DNA of 64,000 nucleotides from Iris pallida (Eukaryota; Streptophyta; Magnoliopsida; Asparagales; Iridaceae): assembly GCA_029216955.1 (NCBI GenBank), contig JANAVB010033216.1, forward strand, positions 6,261,138 through 6,325,137, read 5' to 3'. Below the pieces are notes generated by a model. The model was not told the origin of the DNA, ran no database searches, and saw nothing but the letters and a program-made list of their open reading frames with translations. Positions 55,062 to 64,000 of this stretch are shown here, piece by piece. Every line of letters begins with the position of its first letter. Position 1 is the stretch's first letter. The position numbers were made by a program, and so were the translations under genes.

Positions 55062-57961
55062 TTACGTGGCATAATAAAGCAATCCATAACAGGGTTGCGT
55101 GCCAGTTGGATAGAGCCCTGGGCAACGGGGATTGGTTTCGGTGCTTCCCCAACTCTTCGGCTGAGGGTCTGGCCGCTGGGACGAGTGACCATTCCCCCAT
55201 CAGGGTTGGCTTCACAGACCGGCCCACTGTGAGGTCGCGCCCTTTCCGGTACAACAACAGCTGGTATCTCTCAGAGGGCTACTTGAAAGCTGTTACGGAG
55301 GGCCTTACTAGCCGCCAGGAGGGTACGGCTCAGTTCCGTATGGTGCACCGGCTCAAGGCCACGAAGAGAGCCTTACGAAGCTGGGTGCAGGGTTTGCCCA
55401 AGACTTCGCTAGAAGACAAGGAGGCAGAGCTCTGGACCATCCAGCAGGACATGCAATCTGACATAATGAACGGGGACTTGGCGGCGAGAAAAAAGGAGCT
55501 GAAAGGAGAAGTCAACATCCTGCGTCTCCAGAAGGAGATTAGTGCAGCACAGCGCGCTAAATGCTCCTGGCTTAAGGATGGTGACCGATGCACCAAATTC
55601 TTCTATGACGTCATACGGACGAGACAGCATCGGAACAACATATCCCAGCTTCTTGATGCAGAGGGTACTCTGGTGGGGGAGCCGGCTAAGATCCAAGGTG
55701 AGGCTGTCAGGTACTACTCTGATTTATATTCTCAGACTAACTATATGTCTGCGTTCCCGGATGTAGTTACAAAGAAGTTGGTGACTCCCTATGGGAATAG
55801 CCTGCTACTTGCCCCTATTACTATGGAGGGGGTGGAGACTATTATATCGATGGCGGACCCCAACAAAGCTCCAGGACCGGATGGTTTCAGCAGCGGGTTC
55901 TACAAACGTCACTGGAAGATTCTGAAGTTCCCGATCCTTGAGACGGTACAGGAGTTCTTCACCAAAGGGAAGCTGCTGAAAGAGCTGAACCACACCTTCT
56001 TGACACTTGTGCCAAAGAAGGAGGGGGCGACATCGCTGGCGAATTTCAGACCTATTGTGTGCTGTAATTATCTATACAAGATAATTACGTACCTCATGTG
56101 TCGGCGTATGGAGGGGATCATGCAGGACTTAATCTCCCCTACCCAGGCGGCTTTCATTAAGGGGAGGTCGATCGCGGAGAACAGCCTACTGGCGCATGAG
56201 ATGGTGCGGGGCTTCAATAAACCTGGAGGGGAGAAGGCGTGTATGAAGCTGGATTTGAGGAATGCTTATGACATGGTCAACAGAGATTTCCTATGCCACC
56301 TGCTGACTGCCATGGGGTTCGATGATCGCTGGGTTGGAAGGATTCGGGAATGCATCACGACTCCCACCTTCTCCGTCCTTATTCAGGGCACCCCGTATGG
56401 GTTCTTCCATAGCAACCGTGGACTTCGGCAGGGTGATCCACTGTCACCTTACCTTTTCACGCTTGTCATGGAATACTTCACTTGCTTGATGGACATGGCG
56501 GTACATCGTGGGAGGCTAGTTCCACTGTTCAGGAGAGTCGAGCCTCCGATCACCCACCTTATTTATGCTGACAACCTCCTGGTTTTCATTCAGCCATCTA
56601 TGGAGGGCTTGCACACGATCTCGGAGATTGTGGGTGAGCTGGAATCCCTATCTGGACTCCAAATGAATAGAGAGAAGAGCAGAGTTTACTTCAGTTCCCT
56701 TTGTCCCCGGAAGGAGGAGCGAGCCGATGCCTTGGAAGTTGAGAGGAGTGACCTCCCAGTGAAATATCTAGGGTTCCTCTGACTGTCAAATATGCTCGGG
56801 ACCAGGACTGCCATAGCCTGGTAGAGTACGCTCAGCGGAGGGTCGAAGGTTGGCAAGCCGCTGGTCTTTCATTTGGGGGCCGCAACGAGTTGGTTAGATC
56901 GGTTATTTCGGCTTTGGCTCAGTTCTGGCTGCAGTCTATCCTGACCCCTGTTGCCACCATTAAAAAAGTAGAGCGGATATGTGCCGACTTTATATGGAGG
57001 TGAGGTATGCATGCGATCTCCTGGGAGCAGCTTTGTCGGCCCAGGAAGGAGGGAGGTGTGGGGCTTCGACCATTGATGGAGATCATGGAGGTCTCTGCGC
57101 TGAAGCTGGCGTGGAGGTTCCTCAATAGGGGGTCACTCTGGGCAGACTGGATGCACAACAGATATGTGAAGCGGGGCAACTTCTGGGCTTGTGCGGCTGA
57201 CAACAACTATTCTGTCACCTTCAAGAGCATCTTGAGGCATCGGGGGGTCCTTCAGTCTACCATCCGGAGGATCATGAAGGATGGAACTGGAACGGACCTC
57301 TGGCGGGATCCGTGGATAGATCGGCAATCTCTGTTAGAGATCAGGGGAGTCACGACGCACCAGGAGGTTGGGACAGGGCTGACTTGCCAACGTATTATCC
57401 GGAATGGATGTTGAGTCCTGAGTCCTACCGCCATACCGAGGAGCTTGGAGATGTTATCAGCACAGTCGCTATTGACCCAGCTTTGCCTGCTGATTGTTGG
57501 ATATGGGATCCGCCGGGAGATACTACGGGTTCTGGGAAGTTCAGGTTCCACAGCTGCTATAATCTGATTCGTTGTACATTCCCTCCTAGCACTAACTATG
57601 ATTTCATATGGTACAAGGGCCTAGCCAGGAAGATGCGGCTCTGTGTTTACCGTCTCCTACTGGGCCGCCTGCTGACGAGGGATCGTCTTATCTCCTTTGG
57701 GATTCAGGTTCCTGACCCAAAGTGTGTGTTATGTGGCTTGGAGAATGAATCGTTATGGCACTTGAATCGTTATGGCACTTATTCTTTGAGTGTGAGGTAA
57801 CCTGGCATATCTGGACGGATCAGTGCAGGGAGCTGGGTGGATGTCACTCTGGCAGGAGGATCGGTGATATTATCACTGTGCTACGGGATAGTAGAGGGAG
57901 AGGGCAGGGCTGGTTTAAGACCGCAAGAGTCCGACTGGCTGCTGCTGTCTGGCATGTATGA
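55062..57961 (+). pseudogene. LINE-A copy 2 ORF2 remnant
   Basis: The frame is open to 56782 and covers most of RT: NKAPGPDGFSSGFY, FRPIVCCNYLYKIIT, KLDLRNAYDMV, RQGDPLSPYLF. The catalytic box reads IYADNLLVF, with the second Asp changed to Asn. A 1-base loss near 56773 shifts YLGVPLTV to YLGFL. TGA at 57001-57003 replaces Gly in WRGGMHA. A further shift lies near 57405, and a 17-bp duplication at 57747-57780 breaks the zinc domain. The end VWHV-TGA at 57959-57961 is the same as in copy 1. Confidence 0.93.
57747..57780. repeat. 17-bp tandem duplication in LINE-A copy 2
   Basis: GAATCGTTATGGCACTT occurs twice in a row (57747-57763 and 57764-57780) and shifts the frame within the zinc domain. 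Confidence 0.95.
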
Positions 57962-58159
57962 AGGGAGCGAAACCGCCGAATCTTCGAGGGGCTTATCACC
58001 CCTCCTGTTGGCATCCTCCATAACATTGAGTTTGATGTAAAATCAATGAATATTTGATGAGTGGGCCTCCCGCTCTGAGTGTATGACTGTATGATTACAT
58101 GGTGATTTGGAATAAAATTTACCTTTTTCAAATATATATAAAAAAATATATATATATAT

Positions 58160-58620
58160 GCAAGAAGCAGCAGTGCTAAAAAAAAGAAGAAAGGAAACAA
58201 CAGCAGTACTAAAAAAGAAGAAAGGAAACAGCAGCAGCACTCCAAACAAAAAAAAGCAAAAAAAAACAGCAGCAGCAACGCGCAAGAAGAAAGGAAAGAG
58301 CAGCAACTCAAAAAAAGCAAAAAAAAAAAGAAAGGAAACAAGAGAAGCATCGGCAACATAATAGCATGAAGAAGAAGGAGAAGATGAAGAAAGAAAAGAG
58401 AAGAAGCATCAGCAAAAAAAAAACTGCGGACGTCGGCGTCGATTGGCGGACGTCGGCAAGCCATAGACGTCGACGGAGGTGGGCGGTGGACGGCGGACGT
58501 CGGCGGCGATCAGGTAAGCTTAGCGTTTTTTTCTTTCTCCTTCTGCTGCTTCTTCTGTTGCGACTGTTGTTTTCCTCGCTTCTGTTGTTTTTCCCTTTTT
58601 TTCCTTTTTTTTAACTGGGA
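58160..58620. other. hAT element interior: purine-rich repeats and a GC-rich block
   Basis: About 58160-58350 holds imperfect repeats of AAGAAGAAAGGAAACA with GCAGCA runs. About 58430-58515 is GC-rich with repeated GCGGACGTCGG and ends CGGCGATCAGGTAAGC, which looks like an exon end with a GT donor. A T-rich stretch follows. No protein domain was recognised. Confidence 0.55.
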
Positions 58621-58760
58621 GTCGGCCGACTAGGTCCGCCTGGCCGACTAGGGCCGCCTAGTCGGCCAACTAGGACCGCCTGGAAGCTCTCCCGATTTTT
58701 TTCGTCGACCAGCACAAAAACGAGTTCCCGTCGGCCAACTAGACGATTTTTGCAACACTG

Positions 58761-59220
58761 CCTAGAAACCGTGGAAACGTGGCGATAAAACTGTAGAGAC
58801 GTAGCGATGAAACCGTGGGGACGTGCCTGCTATGACATCAAAGTCGATAGTCCGTGGCATACTCTATTTTATCAAATCGTGAGGTCGATATATCGAGTGC
58901 CGACTTTGAAAACCCATCGTGAAGTGCAATCTAGGTATCTAGTTCAATAATTCCTTGTTCTACACAATCTGACTCAGAACGGAATTATTTCCTTTAGCTA
59001 TGTGGGTTCGTCTCTTTTATTAACATACCTACTCAATGCAATTGAAAACGTTCATTTATTAAGTGTGAACACGAAGCTGAGGCAACTTCATCGAAGCCGC
59101 CTACCTGAACGAGGAATTGTCTCGACTGAGTGGGACTTCGAACAAGCTGTTGCATAGCCAAGTCAAAAAGTTGTTGCGTTTCGATTCATCATGTTGAACG
59201 GAACGGGACGGGACATTACA
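58761..59220 (-). repeat. inverted LTR copy, outer piece
   Basis: It is the reverse complement of about 43016-43510, ending with the complete LTR terminus ACATTACA next to GCGGA. Confidence 0.88.
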
Positions 59221-60400
59221 GCGGAGGAGGTTCTCCTTTTCATGTTATTCATATGATGAATTAGAATAATCGATTACGATGGTGAAACTCAATAGGACGA
59301 ACTACCTTGCCTGGTCCAAGTCTATTAAAGTAGTGTTGAGGGATAAGAAGTTGAAGTTTTTGAAGGAAGAACCCCCGCCTGAGACGTCCACCGAGTATGA
59401 GGATTGGATGAGTGTTGATGCATACATTATGTCGTGGTTGTGGCATAGTATGGAGCCGCACATCATTTCTAATGTTCAGTGGTGTTAGTCCTCCAAACAG
59501 ATTTGTACATCTCTAAAGAATCATATTCGCAGAAGCAAAACGTAGCCCGTATATATGAGTTGTACGAGTTATTGTTTAATACAAAGCAAAATGGGAAGCC
59601 TGTGAATAAATATTTGGCTTCAAAGAAGGCTTTGTGGGAGGAACTGCTACAATATCATGTTACTACTAATTTAAAGAAAGCTCAATAACAGAAGGAAGAG
59701 TTTCATGTTTCACTTATCCTAGCCGGTTTGGATCATGCGCTTGAACCTTATAAGCATCAGATCCTTGCTGGAGAGCAGTTACCTACGGTGGCAGATACTT
59801 TCTCCCGTCTCAATCGTTCCTTTCTAGGACATAGTTATGTGGTGCCGAGTAATGACTCTTCTGCCCTAGTTACTAGTGACGTTGGTCGTGGTGGTGGACG
59901 TGATGGTGGTGGTGGTGGTCGCGGAGGTAGAGATGGTGGTCGCACTTTTTGTCAAGGAAGTGCAGTCGTACTTTTGGTCGAGGAGGTGGTGATGATAGTC
60001 GAAAAAATGGTCGTGGTGGTCGTCGTGGTGGTGGCCGTGATAGGGGTGGTCATGGCCAACCACGAAAGTGTAACTATTGTGGACTGTTCGGCCACATCGA
60101 AGACTACTATTGGGACAAGTGGGGTAAACCAGAATATGCACATCTAGTGCATGATGAGAATATGCAGTCTCAAGACACCACTTCTGCTCCTAGAGATGAT
60201 ACTTCAGGTTTCAATCAGACTTCCACGTCCGATACCTCATCTCCATTGGAACAAATCCTCCACAAGTTGAACACGCTTGCTAGTACCATCTCTCAATCTA
60301 CTGCAACCATGACACATATAGGTAATCTTGCTTCTGTGGCAACCCAGTCACCATCCACCTCTTGGTCATTGACTCAAGAGCAAGTTCTCATATATTTGGT
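59221..60400 (+). pseudogene. copia-3 gag, main part
   Basis: After GGSPFHVIHMMN there is a stop and a 1-base shift, then VKLNRTNYLAWSKSIKVVL, the typical copia gag entry. Further pieces are SWLWHSMEPHI, ESYSQKQNVARIYEL and LILAGLDHALEPYKHQILAG in shifting frames. A Gly/Arg-rich stretch (59880-60060) precedes the knuckle CNYCGLFGHIEDYY at about 60067, in which the last Cys is Tyr. Confidence 0.85.
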
Positions 60401-61325
60401 ATAAATTCTCTCTTTCATCATCGTAGTCCTATGAAACATAATATTATCTTGACTGATGGGTCTACTCGTCCTGTGCTTGGAAAATGTGGCATTCACCATA
60501 CTCAATCAATGCCATTATTTGATTCATTATATGTGCCTCATTTTTCTTTCAATTTGCTATCTGTAAGCCAGTTAACCAAACCTCCCCAATGTTTTGTAAC
60601 ATTTTCTCTCGATTCTTATGTTTTCCAGGACCTCAAGACGAGAAAGATGATTGGTTCGGGACATGAAAGAGATGGAGCGTATTACTCGGATCTACCTGAA
60701 AAGGCTTTTACTTCTATTTCTACTTCTCTATTGCAGTGGCATTATCGTTTTGATCATCCATCTTTGGCTAAGTTGCGTAAAATTATTCCTAGTTTGAGTC
60801 ATGTTTCTGTTATTGAATATAAGGCTTGTAAGTTAGGCAAGCATCACCGTAGTTCTTCGTCGTGTTGAGAGTCGTCAGTTGCAGTCTTTTGAACTTGTTC
60901 TTTCTGATATTTGGGGTCCGCCTAGAGTCAAAAGTCCGAAAGGATTCCAATATTTTGTTATTTTTGTTGATGATTATTCCAGAATAACTTTGTTATTTAA
61001 TGAGAGAAAAATCTGAGTTTCCAATTGTGTTACCTACTTTTTATAATAAAGTCTATGTTCAGTTTGATAAACACATCAAAATCTTGCGTTCTGAAAATGC
61101 TTTGAAGTATACTCAATCTTCTACAAACACTTTCTGTGTTGATTGTGACATTATTCATCAAACCAGTTGTGTTCAGACCTCTCAACAAAATGGTATAGTC
61201 GAACGCAAACATCGACACCTTTTAGATGTAACTCGAACTCTCATGTTCAGCATGCATGTCCCTAAACAGTATTGGACAGATGTCGTTCTTACTGCATGTT
61301 ATCTAATTAATCGCATGCCACCATA
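60362..61325 (+). pseudogene. copia-3 protease and integrase
   Basis: Protease: VIDSRASSHIFG, with Arg for the Gly of DSGA. Then LPLFDSLYVPHFSFNLLSV-like linker and LQWHYRFDHPSLAKLRKI (zinc-finger region). Integrase core pieces: FELVLSDIWGP (in another frame), FVIFVDDYSR, HIKILRSENALKY, QQNGIVERKHRHLLD and [10 protein letters not shown]. The frame ends abruptly at 61325; no RT follows. Confidence 0.88.
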
Positions 61326-61670
61326 TGTATTAAACAAGTTTCAAAGTATCGCCCGATACCGATACGTATCGGCCGTATCGGATCAGTTCTGAGCTTGTCC
61401 GATCCGTTACTGTCCACAATTATCGGTATCGGCCAATCCAGAGTAAAAAAATATTGTATCGGTATGTATCGGCCGATACGTATCCGATACGAACCGATAC
61501 ATGAAATTTTCATCAACGAATTCCAGCAAGAAAAAAAACAAATAATTCCAGAAAAAAAACGAATAATTCCAGAACAAAAATCGAATCACATAAATTCAAT
61601 CAAGAAGTCCACATAAAAAAATCAATAATTGAAACATGAGACAATTTTTTATAAATTAGATGAAAATTAC
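61326..61670. repeat. TATCGG-rich MITE-like sequence at the copia-3 break
   Basis: GATACCGATACGTATCGGCC, ATCGGTATCGGCC and GTATCGGCCGATACG form overlapping palindromes at 61350-61500. They are the same word family as at 6318 and 39894. The left border coincides with the end of copia-3 homology; the right border and target duplication are not clear. Confidence 0.5.
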
Positions 61671-62645
61671 CTCAACCCATAAATATAATTATAGAAATTA
61701 TTCACCGCCGCCGCAGCCACCGCCACCGCAGCCTCTTTCTCCGCTCCTGCAGCCCCTTTCTCATGGAGGAGCATCCAACCCGTGGATGAAAACGAAATGG
61801 AGGTGGAGGCAGGGAGGAAAATGGAGATGGAGAGGAGAGAGGGAAATAGAGAAGACTCTCTCTCTCTCCTCTCCGGTGGTCGTAAAAGAAAAGGAGGTTG
61901 TGAAAAAAAAGGAGGCGGACGAGTAAGGAGAGAGTGGAGGCGTTGAAGAGAGATCATATGTATTTATTTGATTAGGGTTTGTTAACGGGTTGGTCGGATT
62001 AACGGGTCCATGCTTAAAAAAAATTGAACTTACGTTTGTATGTGTCGAACTTGGAACTACCTGACAATAGTTGGTTAAGTTTGTCATTTTATATATATAT
62101 CATGAATATAATTTATTTAACCAAGATAAGACAAGTGATAGCTTTAAATAGTTGGTTATGTTAAGATATGTTATATTATGTTAAGTTTGTCATTTTATAT
62201 AATTGTTAGTAATTTTAAAATGTTTAACTATATTAATTTTTTATACTATATTTGCAGGATAAATGCCAAAAAGTTGTACGCTGAAGGAAATGGATGATGG
62301 TTGAAGACATAACAAATATTTTTATTTATTGTCCCAATGTAAATCTTGTATGTAACATTTTTTGTAATTGTATGCGACATTAATTATTACTGTATATGTG
62401 AAATATTATTGTATGTAACGTTTTTTTTATTTTCGTATTTAACATTTTTATAATATTTGTAAGATAGCATAATGGCACAAAAAAGTTGTACGTTATTTAT
62501 AAGATGTGTAAGATAGCGTTATGAAATAAAATGCTTAAATAATTTTATTTAATTATAATAAAAAACATAGAAAATGATGACTATTATTTTATTTATAACA
62601 TGTATATCGCAGGTAAACCAATTAAGGATGACTATTATTTTATCT
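61671..62645. other. anonymous sequence
   Basis: A GC-rich stretch with CCGCCG and CTCTCT repeats (61700-61890) is followed by AT-rich DNA. Open frames on both strands at 61660-62087 are low-complexity (Pro or Ser runs) and not convincing. Diverged repeats of TAAGTTTGTCATTTTATATA (62075, 62183) and AAAAGTTGTACG (62268, 62480) are present. Confidence 0.4.
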
Positions 62646-62839
62646 GAAAATTGCTGAGAAGCCCAATTTCGGGGTGGGCTTTTATGAAATGCCCACCCGC
62701 TGGATTATTTTTATAAAATGCCCAGAATTAAGTTTTTACACGTTAAATATTTCAAGATTCTCTCTAGTTGCTATGTATTTACAAAATTTGCCATTATCAT
62801 AATTCCAAAAATACCCCTTCGCGTAAATTTGGACATCTA

Positions 62840-63111
62840 TATATAATTATGAATTCGCAAACTCAGATTTGGATTGAGAAATTCGTATTCTTCTTCTTTT
62901 TCACGAGAAATTTGAAATCCATTGATATAATCTTTATTAGAGATCGCAGAATCGTTCGTAGTTCACTGTGGTTTTCGTCAGTCGAACGTCGATCATCCTT
63001 CATCATCATCGATCATCATCATCATCAACATCATCTTCGTGGTTTCCGGCGATTAGGTCAATTGTGGATAGAAGATCTTCTTCTCCGTCTTTTTATAGAT
63101 CTTAAAACAAG
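62840..63111 (+). other. probable 5' UTR exon
   Basis: The left end is arbitrary. The stretch has CATCATCATCATCAACATC and pyrimidine-rich DNA and ends TTAAAACAAG, followed by a good donor GTGAGA at 63112. The matching acceptor TGTTATCAG ends at 63609. Confidence 0.45.
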
Positions 63112-63246
63112 GTGAGAGTTCAGATCTGTAGAAATTCATCCATCAGCTTCGTATATCTCGAAATTTATGCTGAATTTGATTTTGTTATGAAGATTATTAA
63201 CTTAGAAAATGTTAGTGAGATATTTAATCTTGTTATTTTATGCGAA

Positions 63247-63560
63247 TAGCATTCTCCGTTATATTTTAAAGGAGAATGACAATTACTTCTTATAAAGATC
63301 ATTAACCGTTTTGTTTTTAGGACGGAGAATGCCATTCTCCGTCTTAATTAGGACGGAGAATGACATTCTCCGTTTTAATTTGAACGGAGAATGACATTAT
63401 CCGTCTTAGTTAGGACGGAGAATGACATTCTCCGTCTTAATTAGGACGGAGAATGACATTCTCCGTTTTACTTTAGACGGAGAATGATCATTATAAGTTA
63501 GTTCCAACTGATGATATTTATTCTCCGTTATTTTTAGACGGAGAATAATCATTATTAGAT
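63247..63560. repeat. array of 21-bp palindromes ACGGAGAATG-N-CATTCTCCGT
   Basis: Five units at about 31-bp spacing start at 63321. Each is a near-perfect palindrome with a one-base centre, separated by CTTAATTAGG or TTTAATTTGA. A looser copy lies at 63249-63280, and further half-sites in 63470-63550 form a larger, interrupted inverted pair. The array lies wholly inside the inferred leader intron (63112-63609). Confidence 0.95.
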
Positions 63561-63619
63561 GAGAATTTTATTGTTCTATTTGTGGCCTCTTATGTTTTTA
63601 TGTTATCAGGGGAGAAGAT

Positions 63620-64000
63620 ATGGAATCAAGTTGTTTAGTTAACATTTGTTTCAAGGGAGACATAGTTTCCTGCCGTGTCACACATGAAAGTACCGTGGAT
63701 TTTTTAAAGAATAAAGTGTGCGATCGATGGACTTCTTTGGATCCACTTTCCTTCCGTTTCAGGTTTTTGCACTCTGATGGGACTGAACTGTATGTTGAAA
63801 GTGATTTTTGGCTTCGCTCATTGGTTGGTGGTTTTAACGGTACTCATGATGTGAGTTTTGATCTATTTGTGGAGCAAATATACTCTCAATGTTCTTCATC
63901 AACATATTTTCCTTGTCAAAGCTTTCACATGGGACCTTCGTCTTCCTCCTCTAGTTCTTTGAGTAGATCTTCTCCTACTGTAAAGGACAAACGAGTAGTA
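63620..64000 (+). CDS. hypothetical protein with a PB1-like start, possibly MULE transposase N-terminus
   Basis: ATG lies 10 bases after the inferred splice acceptor and the frame stays open for 127 codons to the window edge. The start reads MESSCLVNICFKGDIVSCRV, then a helix VDFLKNKVCDRW, then FRFRFLHSDGTELYVESD, then FDLFVEQIY, followed by a Ser-rich linker ending KDKRVV. The strand-helix-strand-strand pattern resembles the PB1-like N-terminal domain of plant MuDR-type transposases. No catalytic part is within reach, so a host gene cannot be excluded. Confidence 0.55.
   Translation, partial: MESSCLVNICFKGDIVSCRVTHESTVDFLKNKVCDRWTSLDPLSFRFRFLHSDGTELYVESDFWLRSLVGGFNGTHDVSFDLFVEQIYSQCSSSTYFPCQSFHMGPSSSSSSSLSRSSPTVKDKRVV

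Larger units (their letters stand above)
55062..58159 (+). mobile_element. LINE-A copy 2, 5'-truncated
   Basis: It begins within the ORF2 endonuclease domain (TWHNKAIHNRVACQLDRALG, equivalent to 51829 in copy 1), directly after TA-rich DNA. The 3' UTR ends TTTGGAATAAAATTTACC...TTCAAAT, followed by an interrupted (AT)n tail. It has the same orientation as copy 1 but clearly differs in sequence, so this is a separate insertion rather than a tandem duplication. Confidence 0.93.
49191..58760. mobile_element. hAT-type element carrying two LINEs, TSD CCTAGAAA
   Basis: Ends are CAAGGTTGTAAAAATCGCTAG and, on the other strand, CAGTGTTGCAAAAATCGTCTAG. The exact 8-bp duplication CCTAGAAA lies at 49183-49190 and 58761-58768. 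Its own sequence is about 85 bp on the left and 600 bp on the right, with CGGCC.ACTAG repeats in both arms. The rest is LINE DNA placed in TA repeats. No transposase was seen. Confidence 0.92.
43016..59220. mobile_element. LTR element with two identical outer ends in inverted orientation, TSD GCGGA
   Basis: The left end starts TGTAATGTCTCGTCCCG; the right end, read on the minus strand, starts TGTAATGTCCCGTCCCG. Both are the U3 end of the same LTR. GCGGA is duplicated exactly at 43011-43015 and 59221-59225. Order: full LTR (43016-44921), partial second LTR in the same orientation (44928-46148), primer site, 2.6 kb of non-coding internal DNA, then the first 870 bp or so of the LTR inverted (48790-59220, split by a hAT element). 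No gag or pol was found. The usual U5 end is absent from the right border. Confidence 0.85.
42570..61325 (+). mobile_element. copia-3, Ty1/copia element split by a 16.2-kb insertion and truncated at 3' end
   Basis: A short LTR (42570-42719), an exact tRNA-iMet primer site and the gag start lie left of the inserted element at 43016-59220. Gag, protease and integrase continue right of it to 61325, where homology stops before the RT. The insertion duplicated GCGGA of gag. Stops and frameshifts in both parts show that it is dead. Confidence 0.9.
62646..64000 (+). mobile_element. possible 5' portion of an autonomous Mutator-like element
   Basis: The sequence GAAAATTGCTGAGAAGCCCA at 62646, followed by inverted GCCCACC/GGTGGGC words, could be a terminal repeat. 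A spliced leader and a PB1-like coding start follow in the order expected of a MULE. The other end is outside the window, so the element call is an inference. Confidence 0.35.

Noticed and set aside
49323..58159. The two adjacent LINEs as a tandem duplication
   Set aside because: They differ throughout, have different 5' ends and different lesions, so they are separate insertions.
58158..58361. Lys-rich ORF in the hAT interior
   Set aside because: It is produced by purine-rich repeats, not by a conserved protein.
43016..59220. Inverted LTR ends as two independent solo LTR insertions
   Set aside because: A single GCGGA duplication encloses the whole unit and the copia-3 gag resumes exactly after it, so one insertion fits better.
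63247..63560. Repeat array as a CRISPR
   Set aside because: Spacers are only about 10 bp and nearly identical, the repeat is a full palindrome, and the context is a plant genome.

Overview
The window is nuclear DNA from a flowering plant. The evidence is a spliced plant-type peptidase gene with GT-AG introns, plant L1-type LINEs, Ty1/copia elements with tRNA-iMet primer sites, and hAT, Tourist and Mutator-like elements with family-typical target duplications. Nothing in it identifies the species. There is no bacterial, viral or organellar gene set.

Host gene. Twelve exons of one M3-family metallopeptidase (thimet oligopeptidase-like) lie on the minus strand between 38444 and 5370. They encode about 408 of the roughly 700 residues usual for the family, including the zinc site HEFSH and the downstream glutamate. 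N-terminal exons were not found to the right of 38444. The C-terminal exons must lie left of position 1 if they exist. Four introns are 3 to 16 kb long and filled with transposons. One exon appears to lack one base, so the gene is either a recent pseudogene or carries a consensus error.

Layout. 1-1277: 3' end of a LINE with an (AT)n tail. 1278-5369: mostly anonymous, with a Tourist MITE, an LTR remnant and GA repeats. 5370-38444: the peptidase gene. Its 16-kb intron (13539-29575) holds copia-1 (16429-22135, complete LTRs, TSD ACGGA) inserted in an RTE-type LINE relic, copia-2 (about 23127-28030) carrying a hAT MITE in its gag, a short tRNA-derived SINE between TA repeats, and another hAT MITE. 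Other introns hold a Mutator-like element with a GC-rich cargo (36649-37876), tandem duplications with long C runs, and small relics. 39894-42254: a large foldback element. 42255-61325: a five-level nest. A MITE copy contains copia-3, which contains a TSD-flanked LTR element whose two outer ends are both the same LTR end in inverted orientation. That element contains a hAT element, which contains two LINEs at TA repeats. 62646-64000: the probable start of an autonomous Mutator-like element or hypothetical gene, whose 5' UTR intron carries a striking array of short palindromes.

How the parts relate. The peptidase gene is the only ordinary host gene seen; nearly everything else is mobile DNA in or beside it. 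The most interesting link is between the LINEs and the SINE. All end in a similar motif followed by (AT)n, and all copies whose left flank is visible start at TA-rich DNA. This suggests a LINE machinery that targets TA microsatellites and is shared by a non-autonomous partner. All calls come from reading the sequence; no alignment or database search was run.
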